A stretch of DNA of 64,000 nt. Source: Sciurus carolinensis (lineage: Eukaryota; Chordata; Mammalia; Rodentia; Sciuridae). The first letter of the stretch is position 1. Each line of letters begins with the position of its first letter. The position numbers and the translations under genes are program-made. Below are positions 45,024 to 57,302 of this stretch, piece after piece. The stretch spans positions 45,411,056 to 45,475,055 of the forward strand of contig NC_062219.1 of the NCBI RefSeq assembly GCF_902686445.1, given 5' to 3'. The notes under the pieces are model-generated. The model was not told the DNA's origin and did not search any database. It was given only the letters and a program-made list of their open reading frames with translations.

Positions 45024-45650
45024 GTGGGTTGCTAACAAACCTGTCCAAACTCTGTCCTGGAGAAAGACACTATTTTTATTATCCTTGCCTGGAAACCAAT
45101 CTACCTCAAAGATAGGGTCTATCTTCCAAGGTGGTTTTGTGTATAAATATCCTTAAAAAGATAGTATAGGACAAGAAACTTTGAAACACAGCAGATAATT
45201 GTTTCCCAACCTCCAAAAACAGAAACAGAATTCAAAACGAGATACTGTGTTAGATGAGATGACATAAAAATTTTTACTTAATCAGAACATTGACTACCTC
45301 TTATCAAATCCAAAATAACATAACTCCTATAGTTGCCAGAAATGATGAGTAAAGACTATTACTGCTGTTATATGCTAGTTCAAAAGCTGCTGCCTGTGCC
45401 TCACAAATCAAGGCACCATAACTGTGGTGACTGGGATAGGTACCTCCTACTCCCATCACTGCTGAAGGGCCTCTCTCTAGCCATATTTTCTTCATGCAGT
45501 TTCTAGCTAGCCTGAATGGAACTTAAGTCCATTGACAAAGAAATGGAATAGGGCTTCTTTTTCTTAGTTAATGAAAAGGAAAAAAATCAGAAGCTCTGTT
45601 CCTTTCTTTCTTGGAGTTTCATGAGATTAAAATGGTTTCAGAAATAATTC
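45024..45650. other. Intergenic sequence, no gene seen
   Basis: No repeat or gene recognised. The 63-codon minus-strand frame at 45304-45495 has no recognisable motif. Confidence 0.4.
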
Positions 45651-45651
45651 T

Positions 45652-45842
45652 TTCTTTTTTATTTGTTCCTTTTAGGTATAAATGACAGTAGAGTGTATTT
45701 TGACATATTTTTGTTTTGTTTTGTGATACTGGATATTGAACCAAGGACCTCCCACATGCAAGGCAAGTGCTCTACCACTGAGCTATATCCCCAACCCTAT
45801 TTTGACATACTATACATACATGGAGAATAATTTACAGAAACA
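45652..45842 (-). repeat. L1 3' tail, antisense, split by an ID SINE
   Basis: TTTAGGTATAAATGACAGTAGAGTGTATTTTGACATA before the SINE and TACTATACATACATGGAGAATAA after it form one reverse-strand copy of the squirrel L1 terminus (compare 54200-54260). Confidence 0.75.
45696..45809 (-). mobile_element. ID-type SINE, antisense, exact target-site duplication
   Basis: TATTTTGACATA at 45696-45707 and 45798-45809. Between them are a T/G-rich tail and the reversed ID (GATACTGGATATTGAACCAAGGACC..GTGCTCTACCACTGAGCTATATCCCC). The duplicated target is L1-tail sequence. Confidence 0.95.
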
Positions 45843-47263
45843 AAATTCTTTCAGAGGTCACATTGAGGATTATGGAATCCTGAGGTTGATCTAGATCAAC
45901 TTACCTATATGCATTTATAAAATCAGCCATGATTCTCCTATTGTCTTGGGAGCTAGAATACACACCACCAAAGAATTTCCAGCATTCCTGATCCCCCATT
46001 GGAACACACTGTTGGAATCTTAAAAGCAGATTCATCTCAAAGAACTTACACCCTCATTTGGAGACACAGCTCTGTTACAGTGTCAGACTGAAGACTGAAG
46101 AAGAATCTATATATCCCAAGTTTTGGACCAAAAATAGATTCATTAACTAAAGGCAAAATGAAGTGATTGTAGTATGGAATTCAGGGACTGCCTTGTTTGA
46201 GAGTTTTGGTGACAGAGCAGAGGGGAGTGGCAAGGATGGGGTGATTCACCCATCTTCACATCTGAGAAAAGGCACAAGAACCCCAAAGCCGCCGAAACCA
46301 GACTTCTACTTGTTGGCCCTAACTCTTCCTTCTCTCTTGCTTTCCCCATCTAATTCAGTCACAAAGTTCTGTTGATTCTCCTAAATATTTCTCAAATCTG
46401 CCAAGTCTCCTTTTACCTTTTTACATATAGGTAATGCACCTGAATTTTTTTTTTTGCTTTTATTATTACATCGTGTGAAGTAGACATCTAATTGGATTTT
46501 TATCAAGTTTCCAAGAAGAGTTAGCAATGTTCCATCACCACCCTCACCCCAACACACATACACACACACACAACCGCAACCACCACCACCACACAAAGTG
46601 GAGACAGTTCTTTCTTTCATTCCATGCAAAGTCTTTCCATTTGCCCAAGACTCAGTTTCTTCTGATCATCTCTAGGTGCCATGCCTGAGGAATGCTTCAA
46701 GGATGGATTTCCAGGATGCTGAGACGGGGACCTGACTGGCTCACTGAAATCCTTTGTGTTGCTTGGGAGTCCTGCTTCTACCTTCTGCAGAAGTCAGCAG
46801 GTGGGTCAGTGGGTTACCAGCTGAGAGAGGGTCAGTCCTCCAGCTTTAGACCTCCAGCCAGTCAGTGCTGCCCTGGTCCTCCCCCAGCCAGACCCTCTCC
46901 TTGCCGCAGGCTAGAGCTGTGTGAGCTGAACTAACCACAGGAGCAGAGTCCTCCTCCCCACACTCCCACTTAGAAGGAAAGAGGACTGCCCTTTGTGGTC
47001 GCATGTGGAATCTGCCAGCATGAGCTGAGAGAATAGACAATGGAGCTCTCTGTGTCACTGCAGAAAAGGATACTGGAAATACTGACTTTAAATCATTAGA
47101 TTTGAGATCCATAGTTGCCTTGAAGCAGCCCCAGTGATCACTTAATAGATGACTTACATTTCTTTTCAGAGTTTAAAGTAGCTTTCAAATAACTAAAAGA
47201 TTAGAAAATACATCCTTTAATTACTGAGATCCAGCTTCCTTTTCAGTTCCCATAAAGCACCAG
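45843..47263. other. Intergenic sequence, no gene seen
   Basis: 46541-46603 is a CA/CAC-rich simple stretch. 46692-47112 is GC-richer with overlapping short open frames on both strands and no recognisable motif. No CpG-island-like run is evident. Confidence 0.4.

Positions 47264-47301
<38 letters not shown>
47264..47301 (+). repeat. (TG)n microsatellite
   Basis: About 18-19 uninterrupted GT dinucleotides, followed by a T run. Likely polymorphic. Confidence 0.97.
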
Positions 47302-47304
<3 letters not shown>

Positions 47305-47486
47305 ACTTCACATTTTTGCATAGATTCTCAATCCTGGAGCTGTGAATAGCTACAGGCTTTATGTCAGCTATATAAGTTGACCACACATTAGAACAGTTAT
47401 TTTAAATGTTCTTTTCTTTCTTTAGGATGTATCATGATTTCTTTTTCATTGAGCAAATATATTCACTGTGCTTAAATATTTAGTAT

Positions 47487-47572
47487 TAGGTGCAAGGAAT
47501 GTGGCTTAGTGGTAGAGCACTTCCTAGCGTATATGATGCCCTGGGTTCCTTCCCCAGCACCTTAAAAAAAAT
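47487..47572 (+). repeat. ID-type SINE, sense
   Basis: GCAAGGAATGTGGCTTAGTGGTAGAGCAC..CCTGGGTTCCTTCCCCAGCACC followed by TTAAAAAAAA. Diverged in the head. No clear target-site duplication. Confidence 0.85.
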
Positions 47573-48508
47573 TAGTGTCAATATTCAGCACAGTGTCTCA
47601 CATAAAATATTTACTGAATAAGTTACTGATTTTATGGCTTTATATCCTCTGGAATTCTACCAAAATATGGATATACAGAAAAATTATTTAGTAAATATTC
47701 TCTAATTCTCCATTGGTAAAACACAATTCCAATACCTCCCACACATTTTCACACACAGTCTAGTAGGGAGCTCCCTCATCAGCAGAAATAAACCTTATGG
47801 CTGCTGCCCGAAGGTTACACATCTTGCAAGTGTCACAGCTTTGCACATTCACAGCAGATTGTTTCCTTACCAACCATGAGAAGCTACATCTTAAATAACT
47901 GAAGCAAAATTATGTTCATCAAAAGAAAAGACAAGGTGCATTTTTGTAATTCAGTAGTCTTGTTCACAATCAGCTCAATTTCCTGAATATTCCAAATTCC
48001 ATGAACTTGCTACAGGTTTCCGGATCATTTAAATAAACTAATAACACTCAATAAAGCTCAGAGACAGCCAGCCTTCAGCTATAGCTTCCTACTGTGCATC
48101 CATCAGACTAACGAATAACAAAAGTGGGTTTGTCAGCCCTCCAAAGATGCATTCAGACCCCTGAAGTTCAAGGCAACCACTGGCCACTTGTGGTTTGCCC
48201 ATCTGCCATGGGCGTGTCAACTCCCAGGCTGTGTGCAGCTGAAAAGCTGATAAAGCTCTCATGTTCAGTTCATTATGCTGAAGGTTAGTTTAACTAGACT
48301 AACGTCAGGTCCCAGTTGAAGTTTGAGAGTGATCTGGACTTGTCTTTTGAAATGAGGGGCAGGACCACAAGAGTTTCAATTACCTGATGGTTTTTCAGCT
48401 GAAGAAAAGAGAATATTTTATCTTTAATTTTTGCATAGACATGGGAGAAAATTTAAGATGAGGAAGTCTTTGATTATGAATACCAGTTTCTTGGGACATT
48501 CCTAGAGA
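47573..48508. other. Intergenic sequence, no gene seen
   Basis: No repeat or gene recognised. Confidence 0.4.
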
Positions 48509-48715
48509 ACAGAGGTCTGCGAACTACAGCTTGCAGGCCAAATCAAGCAGAGTCTGATTTTGTACTGTGTACAAGTTAATAATTTTTGCACTTTTCAAAG
48601 ATTGTAAAGAATAAAAAAAAAAAGAACATGTGACAGAGACGGTGTATAACCTGTAAGGCCTAAAATAATTACTATCTAACCCTTCACTAAAATAAGTTTG
48701 CCAACCCACTGCAGT
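48509..48715 (+). repeat. hAT-Charlie-type non-autonomous DNA transposon
   Basis: Left end CAGAGGTCTGCGAACTACAGC and right end GTTTGCCAACCCACTG are imperfect terminal inverted repeats of the CAGGGGTCGGCAAACT kind used by mammalian Charlie elements. Inside, GGCCAAATCAAGC, GTGACAGAGACGGTGTATAACC and GGCCTAAAATAATTACTATCTAACCCTTC fit the same family. The 8-bp target duplication is no longer clear. Confidence 0.7.
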
Positions 48716-50867
48716 AGACTCACATCTGGGTTCTGTGGAGAAAAGGGACAAAAACAGAAGGTAGAGTCAATGCCAGGTCAGATATGGACAACTCGCAGAG
48801 TAAGAACTGCACTTAACAGAAGACTTTTGGAGCATATGAAGACCATACTTTGGGCAGAGACGTCAACTCTCCCCAGGATACCAGTAGCAGTTATGGAGGG
48901 TGGAGGCTGCCTTCCTGGGACTTTATGAGCAGTGGGCATCCTACTGAGAGTCAGAATTCATTTCTACAAGAGAAGCAACATCTGGGAAAACTTAAAAATA
49001 ATTTGCAAATTGGGAAAGGGACCAAATTCTTTCATGAAGAGGTGGGTTAAAAGCCAGTGAAACTAGTTATTACCTGTGTGAAAGAATAAAAATCCCAGTA
49101 TCTTCTGGCCCAGTCTTTTCTGTGGTGTCACTCTCAGAGAACACAAAGAAGCAATCCAAAGCAAACTAATTCTAGTCTTAACTTGTATCTCTTAGGGGAC
49201 ATTAAAAAAAAAAATTCTGGGTTATCTCCAGTCCCATTCTTCTGGGTTCCCACTCTCATATGCTGTAGCTTCCTCAGTACCCGCTCCCAGTTGCCTTTCT
49301 CAACCTCCCTGACACAAATCTGTCATCTCAATGGTGCTTCTCACACTGATTATTAACCTGATCTGAAAGATGGATGTGAGCTTCAATCACAATGGAGGTG
49401 AAGGCACACAAAATGTAAAGTAGAAAATACAGGGACTTTTCTCTGGGTGGTAGTGGAAGCTAAGGAAAACTGTTGTGTTAATAATTATTTCCTATGCATT
49501 CTTGAAGTGACCCTAATTGTCCCTGCCCTTACCCTGCCAGGCTAGAGAGGCCTGAGGAAACTTAAGTCACCTGAAATTGTAAAGTTGAAGTTTGGATATA
49601 GTTTCCCAGCTTCCCTTTTCCACAAGTTTTTCCACCTCTCAATTACCCATTTTAAAAACACTATGGAATGCCTCCTACCCAGAAACATATTCTAGAGAGG
49701 GAGACAGACAAGTAAACAAATAATTACATTATAAACACGGAATCCACTAAATTCCTCCATCACCAGATTCAGTGCCTTAAGAAGTTTGTTTTTATCTTCA
49801 TGGCTCAGGTGTTAGTACTCTGGGACAGGCTTTCAAGCTGCTTGTATCTTGTTGCCTATTCAGTCTCTAGAGTGTTGCACAGATCCCTCACAATCTTACC
49901 TGCTGGTTCTGCGTCCCAGTTACCAGGAAGGCAGGGGATGGAGGGGAGAAAAGTTGTTTGCTTAAGGAGACAACCTGGAACTTCAAGTCTGCTCCCAGAA
50001 ATTACTTGTTTAATCTCATCTAGCTGCAAGGGAGGCTGGGAACTACAGTCTTTGGCTGCACAGCCATGTGCCAGTAAAGGCTTTGACTTTCTATTTAAAA
50101 ATAAAAAGGGGTGGATTTTAGGAAATAATTCATAGTTTTCACCACAACTGATGAATTCATTATTTCTTAAGTCTGTGTTATGGAAAAACAAACAAACAAA
50201 CAACAACAAAAAACTTCGTTTTCAGCAGCAGTGTCTTTTAGCCCTAAGGTTTCCTTATGCCCCAGAACATGACCACAAGATGCAGCCCAAACCTGGAAAA
50301 ACCACAGAACACTTGAAGGGGAACTACAAGATCCTTCAGCACAGGCCTCATAAGAGTTTTGCTAAATAGTTCGAGGCTCTAAACCAAGGAATCTGGATAG
50401 AAGATACCATTTGACTACATGATATTTTTTAAGACTTGTCCTTGGGGTCAACACCTGTGGAAAGGAGGGGACAAGGCAGAACTGGGTACAGATGGAAATC
50501 AGGCTGAATCACAGGCCTGAAAACAGCCATGGCTGTTCCCACAGGGAGCTCTGTGGTGGAAATGGCCCATGAAAGCTGTGCGGCGTTGTGCTGAAATGGC
50601 CGGGCCTTATACTCCTGCCTCAGTCAGTATGTGCCCACTCCTCTTCTTCAGGGGGATGGGACGTTGGAGGAGGTGGCTTTACAGTTGAGATAATCCCTAA
50701 AGGGACACCTGGGTCAATAAGTCTCTCATTAAAGGATACCTGGTAGTACATCTTCATGTTTCTCACACGCCCCCACTTGCACACACACATGCGATTTAGT
50801 TTTAAACAAAAGTGATCATATTATCTGTGGTCTTATAATAGCAATCTCTTGGTTTTTGTGTGTCTTT
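48716..50867. other. Intergenic sequence, no gene seen
   Basis: Open frames at 49800-50135 and, antisense, 49856-50209 overlap and have no recognisable domain or splice context. No repeat recognised. Confidence 0.4.
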
Positions 50868-50951
50868 TTTTGTTTTGTTTGCAGTGCTGGGGATTGAAAC
50901 CAAGCCTCACACATTCATGCATGTTCCACCACAGAACTACATCCCCAAACC
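50868..50951 (-). repeat. ID-type SINE, antisense
   Basis: TTTTGTTTTGTTTGCAGTGCTGGGGATTGAAACCAAGCC..TTCCACCACAGAACTACATCCCCAAACC is a diverged reversed ID. Confidence 0.85.
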
Positions 50952-52110
50952 CACACTGATATTTTTAACTTAGTGACATGATTTAAACATTTCTCCCATG
51001 ATCCCAAATATAGATCCCATTTGTATTTAGTGAAAGTGTTCTACTGTATGGATGTATAGTACTTAATCAAATACCTATTGAATGGTATTAGAGAACTACC
51101 AGAAAGCCACTTATGACCTGCAGTAAAACCAAGCTTGGTTGAGCTATTAAACAGGGAAATCTGGCTTCAGGAACTCACAATTATGGAAAATTGTTCTCGA
51201 GATTGCCTGAAGTATGTGGTTGCCCCGCAGCTGGTTCACCGCTGGAGTTTGAACGCAGGCCCTAGAAGTTGGTTTGATCTGCTAAAGCCAGATGGCTTAA
51301 CTCCACCCTATCCTGTTTTTCATGGAAGAAGCTCCTCCCACCCCTCTTTGATGTGTACCACTCCAAATAAACCAAGCCTGGACTCCAATGTTTTGTTAGA
51401 GTCAGTCGCTTATGGACGGCTCATGCCCCTGCTTCAAAGATAATCTTGTCTCCTGCCCTTTTTTCTGTTAAGTAAATCTCTTAGCTCTTATTTTATAGCC
51501 AGCCCATCCCTTCTACAGGAACCCTTTCCCTCGCCCACGTGGGACATGCGGTGAGAGAGAACCTTTCTCTTATTTGCCTTTACAAATAACTCAGTCATGA
51601 ATATCCTAATGTAAGTATCTTTTCACACATGTCATTAGTACCATAAAAATAATGCCCCAAAATGAAATTGCTGGGTCAAAAGGTACACATTTACATGTTG
51701 AAGCATCATGTCAAATTACCTCCCAGAAAGCTGTACTAATTTACTTGAGCTCTGGGAGTAATTTACATCTATCTTTGCTAATCTCATAGGTGAAAAAGAT
51801 CTCACTGTTTTCTTAGTAACACTTATTAATTAGTAACCAGGTTAAATGCTATTTTGTATGTTGACAGATTTCTTAATTTATTTTTCCATTTGTGAATTAT
51901 CTATTCTTTGTCCATTTTTCTCTGGTTTGTAAGTTGTCTGCTACACTGAGAACATCAAACTTCTGTTTAATATTGTAAAATATAGTATTATATCCTAACA
52001 CATTGTTTGTGTCTTAACTTTTTCTTCTTATTCCTCCTCCTCCTCTTTCTCTTCCTCTTCCCTTTTTCCTCCCACTTAAAAAAATCCATTTATTGTCTCT
52101 TTCATAGTTT
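50952..52110 (-). repeat. Old L1 3' region, antisense, split by an LTR
   Basis: Left part about 50952-51076 (ending with GTATGGATGTATAGTACTTAATCAAATACCTATTG). Right part about 51587-52110 (AACTCAGTCATGAATATCCTAATGTAAGTATCTTTTCAC; AAATTGCTGGGTCAAAAGGTACACATTT; TTACCTCCCAGAAAGCTGTACTAATTTAC). These are consecutive in the reverse L1M 3' region, so the intervening 510 nt were inserted. Confidence 0.7.
51077..51586 (+). mobile_element. LTR-like insertion in old L1
   Basis: A block of different composition between two L1 halves. It holds CCACTCCAAATAAACCAAGCC (LTR-type poly(A) signal at about 51363) and ends with a GC-richer stretch then TTTACA. No retroviral genes are present. Exact borders and the target duplication could not be fixed. 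The 102-codon open frame at 51135-51443 lies within it and is probably fortuitous. Confidence 0.5.
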
Positions 52111-52674
52111 CTAGTTAGGTATTATTCCTAATATGTTTCTCTTTACCCTAACTCTGTAGAGATATCCACTTGAATTTTCTTCTGGTACTTGCAGAAATTC
52201 TCCTTTTCAAGTTTACACAATTTAGTAAGTAATGTAAAAAATAGACATTCTTTTCCCAGCCCTCTCTTGATTGTTGCCTAATTTCAAAACCATACTGAAT
52301 AATGAAGAAAAGATGGTTTTTATATTTCAAAATGGTCATTTTGATGCAACTACATCAAGTTGGTTGCTTTAGTAACGAAGCCCCATCAGAAATGCCCTAA
52401 ATAGTCCCATTTTGAACTCCCATTTTGAGTCCATGAAATCCCTGAGACTACCTGCAATGAAAGGCTATGCCAGATGGTGGTATTCTGGCCTCAGGTGGCC
52501 CACCTAAGCACACACTAAAGACTGCATTAAGTGGACAATAAAGTTGCAACAGCACCAGAGCTAGGCATTGTTTCTGCTCACATATTTCCCTAGTCCATAG
52601 TCCCTTTCCTCTCTTTCAGTTACAAGGTATAGGTCCTCTGGCTGTGTACCTAGATGTCTCTAGGTGTTATCCAC

Positions 52675-52995
52675 TCTGTTTAAATGATTTTATCGAGTTA
52701 TAATTTATATACCACAAAATCCACCCATCTTCAATGTACAATACAATGATTTTTAGAAAGCTGACAAGTTGTACAACAATCACTACAATCCAGTTTTAGA
52801 TATTTCTATCACCCCAGTAAGATCCCTCGTGCTTATTTAAGTTAATCCCTATTCCCTTCCCCAGCCTCAGGCAACCACTAATCTACTTTCTGATTCTACA
52901 GAGTTGCCTTTTCTGGACATATCAGATAAATGGAATCATATACCCTGTAGTTTTGACATTGCTTCTTATCTCCAATGAGAAACTCCAGATCCAGC
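52675..52995 (-). repeat. Old L1 3' UTR (L1M-type), antisense
   Basis: TTATCGAGTTATAATTTATATACCACAAAATCCACCC, CAAGTTGTACAACAATCAC, CAGGCAACCACTAATCTACTTTCTGATTCTACAG and GGACATATCAGATAAATGGAATCATATACCCTG are standard reverse L1M 3' text. Same region type as 11939-12340. Confidence 0.85.
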
Positions 52996-53734
52996 CTTAG
53001 CAGTGGAAACTGACCCACCAGACTCGGGTTCACATAGTTACCAAATGACAGAGCTCTGACTCAAGTCCAAGTCTTACAGTTACAAATTCCTTCCACTCCT
53101 TCTTGCTTTCCTGGTCTGTATACATTTTCAATGTTGTATGGAAGTTTAGTAATGACCATAGAAAAAGCCACAAAAATCACAGCCTTCTGGGTTCTAATGA
53201 GTGAGTCTTACAATCTTGTACATGTAAACACTGATTTTGTGACTCTTTTCAGCCACCAGAGGGTGCCCCAAAGATCTATTTCTGAATTGGCCTTTAGTCG
53301 TCCACTTGAGCATCTTAATGTGACTTGTCACCTGACTTGTAAACTGGGGATTTTCTCATAAAGCTTTTCCTCTCTGGGTAATTGCAAATGGAGAATAAAA
53401 GTTAGAAATTTTTTTCTGGTGCACGTTGAAAGTTTCTTTTCAGGCTTATTGGACCAGGATTTATTTTTTAAATATAATACAAAGAGAAAATTCAGATTTG
53501 ATTTAAGAAGCTAGCAAAGAGTTCTCACATTATGACATTCCAGCATGATGGATATAAACTAGTAAAAATATTAAGATGATTTTGCTAACCTTTAGAATTT
53601 TAACATTACTAAGTCAGTCCTTTGAGGGAAAAGGCAAATGGAAACATGTTTTTAAATTAACTTACCTAAATCTAGTATATGCTTATCTAGAATTACCTGG
53701 GCAATAATTCAGTGCTACAATTTAGTTCTACAAT
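52996..53734. other. Intergenic sequence, no gene seen
   Basis: No repeat or gene recognised. The 76-codon frame at 53131 has no recognisable motif. Confidence 0.4.
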
Positions 53735-54105
53735 GTGTTCAGAGGACCATGTGTTAAAGACCTGGTACCCTGTTTGTCACTATTGAGAGGTGGTGGAAAC
53801 TTTAGGAGTTAGGGTCCAGTGGGAGATTTTAGGTCATTGCAGGTGTGCCCTCAAAAGGGATTGTAGGTTGCCAGTCTCATCCTTTCTCTTCTTTGCTTCC
53901 CAGACACCCTAAGGCAAATGGCCTGCTCTACCATGCACTTTCCATCGTGATGTGTTGCCTCACCACAGGTCACCAAAGCAACAGGGCCAACTGATCATGA
54001 AAGGAAAACATCAAAACCATAAGCCAAAATAAACCTTTCCTATTTCTATGTTTTTATTTATCTCAGGTATTTGTTACAGTAACAGAAAACTGACTAACAT
54101 TTAGT
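53735..54105 (+). repeat. Rodent MaLR-like LTR, sense
   Basis: GTTCAGAGGACCATGTGTTAAAGACC, AGGTGGTGGAAACTTTAGGAG, GCCAACTGATCATGAAAGG and CATAAGCCAAAATAAACCTTTCC (LTR poly(A) signal), then GTTACAGTAACAGAAAACTGACTAACA. About full length. Its composition matches the antisense copy at 28893-29316. Confidence 0.75.
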
Positions 54106-54164
54106 ATGACAACTGAATTTATCTTTTGAGAAATAATTTTTTATTTTTAAGGGGTCAAGATCAT

Positions 54165-55500
54165 CTTTTATTTTTTTAATTTAAAAATTTTTATTTGGTC
54201 TTTTCAGTTATATATGACAGTAGAATGCATTTTGACATATCATACATACATAGAGTATAACTTCCCATTCTTGTGGTTGTACATGAAGTGGAGTTACACT
54301 GGTCATATATTCATATATGAACTTAGGAAAGTTATGTCTGATTGATTCTACTCTCTTTCCCATTCCCATCTCCCCTCCATCCCTCTAATCCCCCCTGTCC
54401 AATCTGGTGAACCTCCACTCCTCCATCCCATGCCCATTATTAGTCAGTATCTACCTATCAGAGAGAATATTCAACCTTAGGTTTTTTGGGATTGACTTAT
54501 TTCACTTAGCAGGATAGTTTCCACTTCCCTCCATTTATTGACAAATGTCATAATTTCATTCTTCTTTATGGCTGATCAATATTTCATTGTGTATATGTAC
54601 CACATTTTCTTTATCCATTCATCTGTTGAAGAGCCCTATGTTGGTTCCATAGCTTAGCTATTGTGAATTGAGCTGCTATGAACATTGATGTGACTGTGTC
54701 ACTGTAGCATGCTGATTTTAAGTCTTTTGGACATATGTCAGAGTAGGATAACTGGGTCAAATAGTGGTTCCATTCCAAGTTTTCTGAGGAATTTCCATAC
54801 TGCTTTCCAGAGTGCTTACACCAGTTTGCAGTCCCACCAGCAATATATAATTGTACCTTTTTCCCTACATCCTCACCAACATTTATTGTTACTTGTATTC
54901 TTGATAATTGCCATTCTTACTGGAGTGAGATGAAGTCTCAGTGTGGTTTTAATTTGCATTTCTCTAATTACAAGAGTTATTGAACATTTTTTTCATATAT
55001 TTGTTGATTGTTCGTATTTCTTTTTCTATGAAGCGTCTGTTCAGTTTATTGATTGGGTTATTTGGTTGGGCTTTTTGTTTTTGTTTTTGTTTTTGGTGTT
55101 AAGTTTTTTTTAGTTTTTTAGATATCCTGAAGATTAATGCTGTATCTGAGGTGCAGGTGGCAAAGATTTTCTCCCATTATGTAGGCTCTCTCTTCATGTA
55201 CTTGATTATTTCCTTTGCTATGAAGAAACTTTTTAGTTTGATACAATCCCATTTATTGATTCTTGATTTTACTTCTTGTTGAGGGATTCAGTTCCTAAGT
55301 CAACATGATGATGAGTTGGGCCTACTTTATCTTCTAGGTGCAGGATCTCTAATGCCTAGGTTCTTGATCCACTTTGAGTTGATTTTTATGTAGGGTGAAG
55401 GATAGGGATCTAATTTCATTTTATTATGTATGGAGAGATAATTTTAATGTGGTATCTTTCCAACTATCTGGACCTAAAATGGCTGAATTTAGTGGTCAGT
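54165..55500 (-). repeat. L1 3' UTR plus ORF2 end, antisense
   Basis: Begins with the squirrel L1 terminus in reverse (TATATATGACAGTAGAATGCATTTTGACATATC). Continues through CTTCTTTATGGCTGATCAATATTTCATTGTG, ATTTCCATACTGCTTTCCAGAG, GGCAAAGATTTTCTCCCATTATGTAGGC and TAATGCCTAGGTTCTTGATCCACTTTGAGTTGATTTTT. This is typical reverse L1 3' half. The 74-codon frame at 54709 is derived from it. Better preserved than the copy at 35585. Confidence 0.85.
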
Positions 55501-57054
55501 TCTGATTTTAAGAGGAGCTCAGTATTGCAGTCTCCAGGGTCCAGAGGACAGAAGTATCTTTGATTTACTCCAACTGAATGCTTCCTTCATCTCCTTTCTT
55601 GGTGGATGTCTGGATGAATAAGGACCACTCACCAGCCAGGATGGCAGTTTGTGGGAGTATTTCCAGAGAACATAATGATAATAGTGCTAAGCACTTGTCT
55701 AAATCACTGGGACCTAGGTCTGGGTATACTGTGTCCCTATTCTCTTCATGGACTGCCTGGTTCCTGGAATCCTGGTTGTAGCATAAAACTATCTCTTAGT
55801 CAAGAGTCAGAAGACATGGGTTTCAGGATTGCCTTTTCCTGTACCTAGCTAGGTGTCACTTAAACTTTCAGCATCTCATTTTTAGAAAATCTGTAAAATG
55901 GCAATAATATTTGCCTTAACCATTTTATATCACATATAGTTGTTTCAAGATGAAATGGAAAGAAGAGTATCCTAAACAAATCCAAAGTATGATTACTATA
56001 GCACTTGGTGTGAGAAAGGTAAAAAGACTCAACAATGGAAAAATGGAGAGAAGCAAGAAACTTGGAGAAGGAGAGGGAGGGAAGTTAATCTGAAACTCAC
56101 AGGCATAATCCTTGAAATGAAGCTAAGGTGTAGAAGGCCCTCTTTCCCCTAACTACCTCACCTCAGAAAAATAGAAAATAATTCATCCCAAGAAATGATT
56201 TTACCAATATTATACAAACATCAGAATTTTAAAAACATGTGTAGTTGTTTCCATGAGTATTAGTTATTTTTAAAATATACATGTCTTAACCAAATCTAGG
56301 ATTGGACAGGCCAGCTAATCTCTCATTAACTGGAATGAGGAGATGAGGAGTGGAAAGATTTACTTTTATACCTCCCTTCACCTCTCCTTTCAGTAACTGT
56401 CATTCTTGAAACCCCTGTCTCTAAGTGAAAAGTTGCTAAATGACAATTACTTCTATTACTTTAAATGAAAAAAACTATTGTGTGTTGCATCCCAACCAGT
56501 CAACTTCTAGACACTGATTGCTTGCTTGAAAGACACTTGCTTCCTCCATTTGTGATATTTATAACATATGACTGATAGCAGGGTATATCAGACTTTGAAG
56601 TTCCCACTGCCATGGCAACTCTAGGTCACCTTGGCCCATGCTGACCAGTTCTAACTGGATTCTTAACCATACATTCTTACAGATTTTATGGTTAGGAGGA
56701 ACTATCCTTATCTTCCAGAATCTGCTTTGTGAAAGGGTCACAAAAGTCTCTTCCTTCAAAGTAACTTGGGTTTCTCTTATCAAGGTTGTTCCTTGCTTGC
56801 ATTTCTTTGGAGGTAACAGGTTGTGGCTGAGGAATGTGACATATCCTGCCCCAGGCAAGGCTGCAGGCAAATGCTTTTTTGGCAAAGAAAGCATGTGGGG
56901 TCAGCACAATGGGCCTATTTTATAGAATTATTCTCTTACCTTCACGTTTCCACCATCCTCATCTTCTGTGCCCTCTCAACCAAAAAAAATTTATGTACTC
57001 ATCATCTGAATCCAAACATTATTCAAAAACTAAAAATGTAAACTATTATCTATC
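55501..57054. other. Intergenic sequence with one MIR
   Basis: 55800-55935 reads as a sense MIR (AGACATGGGTTTCAGG..CTAGGTGTCACTTAAAC..AAAATCTGTAAAATGGCAATAATA). The overlapping opposite-strand open frames at 56559-56925 have no recognisable motif. Confidence 0.45.
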
Positions 57055-57302
57055 ATGGTTTGAGTGTGTCACCCCAAAGTTCACAACTGGAACCTTCATT
57101 TTTCAATGTGGCAGCATTGGGAGGTTGAGCCTTGTGAGAGGTGTTTGGGTCATGGAACCAGAGTCCTTGTGAATGAATAATGTCTTCTGTTGTAAGAACT
57201 GTTAGCTATCTTACTTCAGCCCTTTTTCTCCCTTCCTCACAGAGATTGCTTCCATCCTGTCACAGGAAAGCAGGGAGCTGAAACTCCAAATCTTGGTTCT
57301 TG

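Noticed and set aside
46692..47112. GC-richer stretch as a possible promoter or CpG island
   Set aside because: CpG dinucleotides are sparse, and no TATA or exon follows.
51135..51443. 102-codon open frame as a possible retroviral gene
   Set aside because: It lies in an LTR-like block and resembles no retroviral domain I know.
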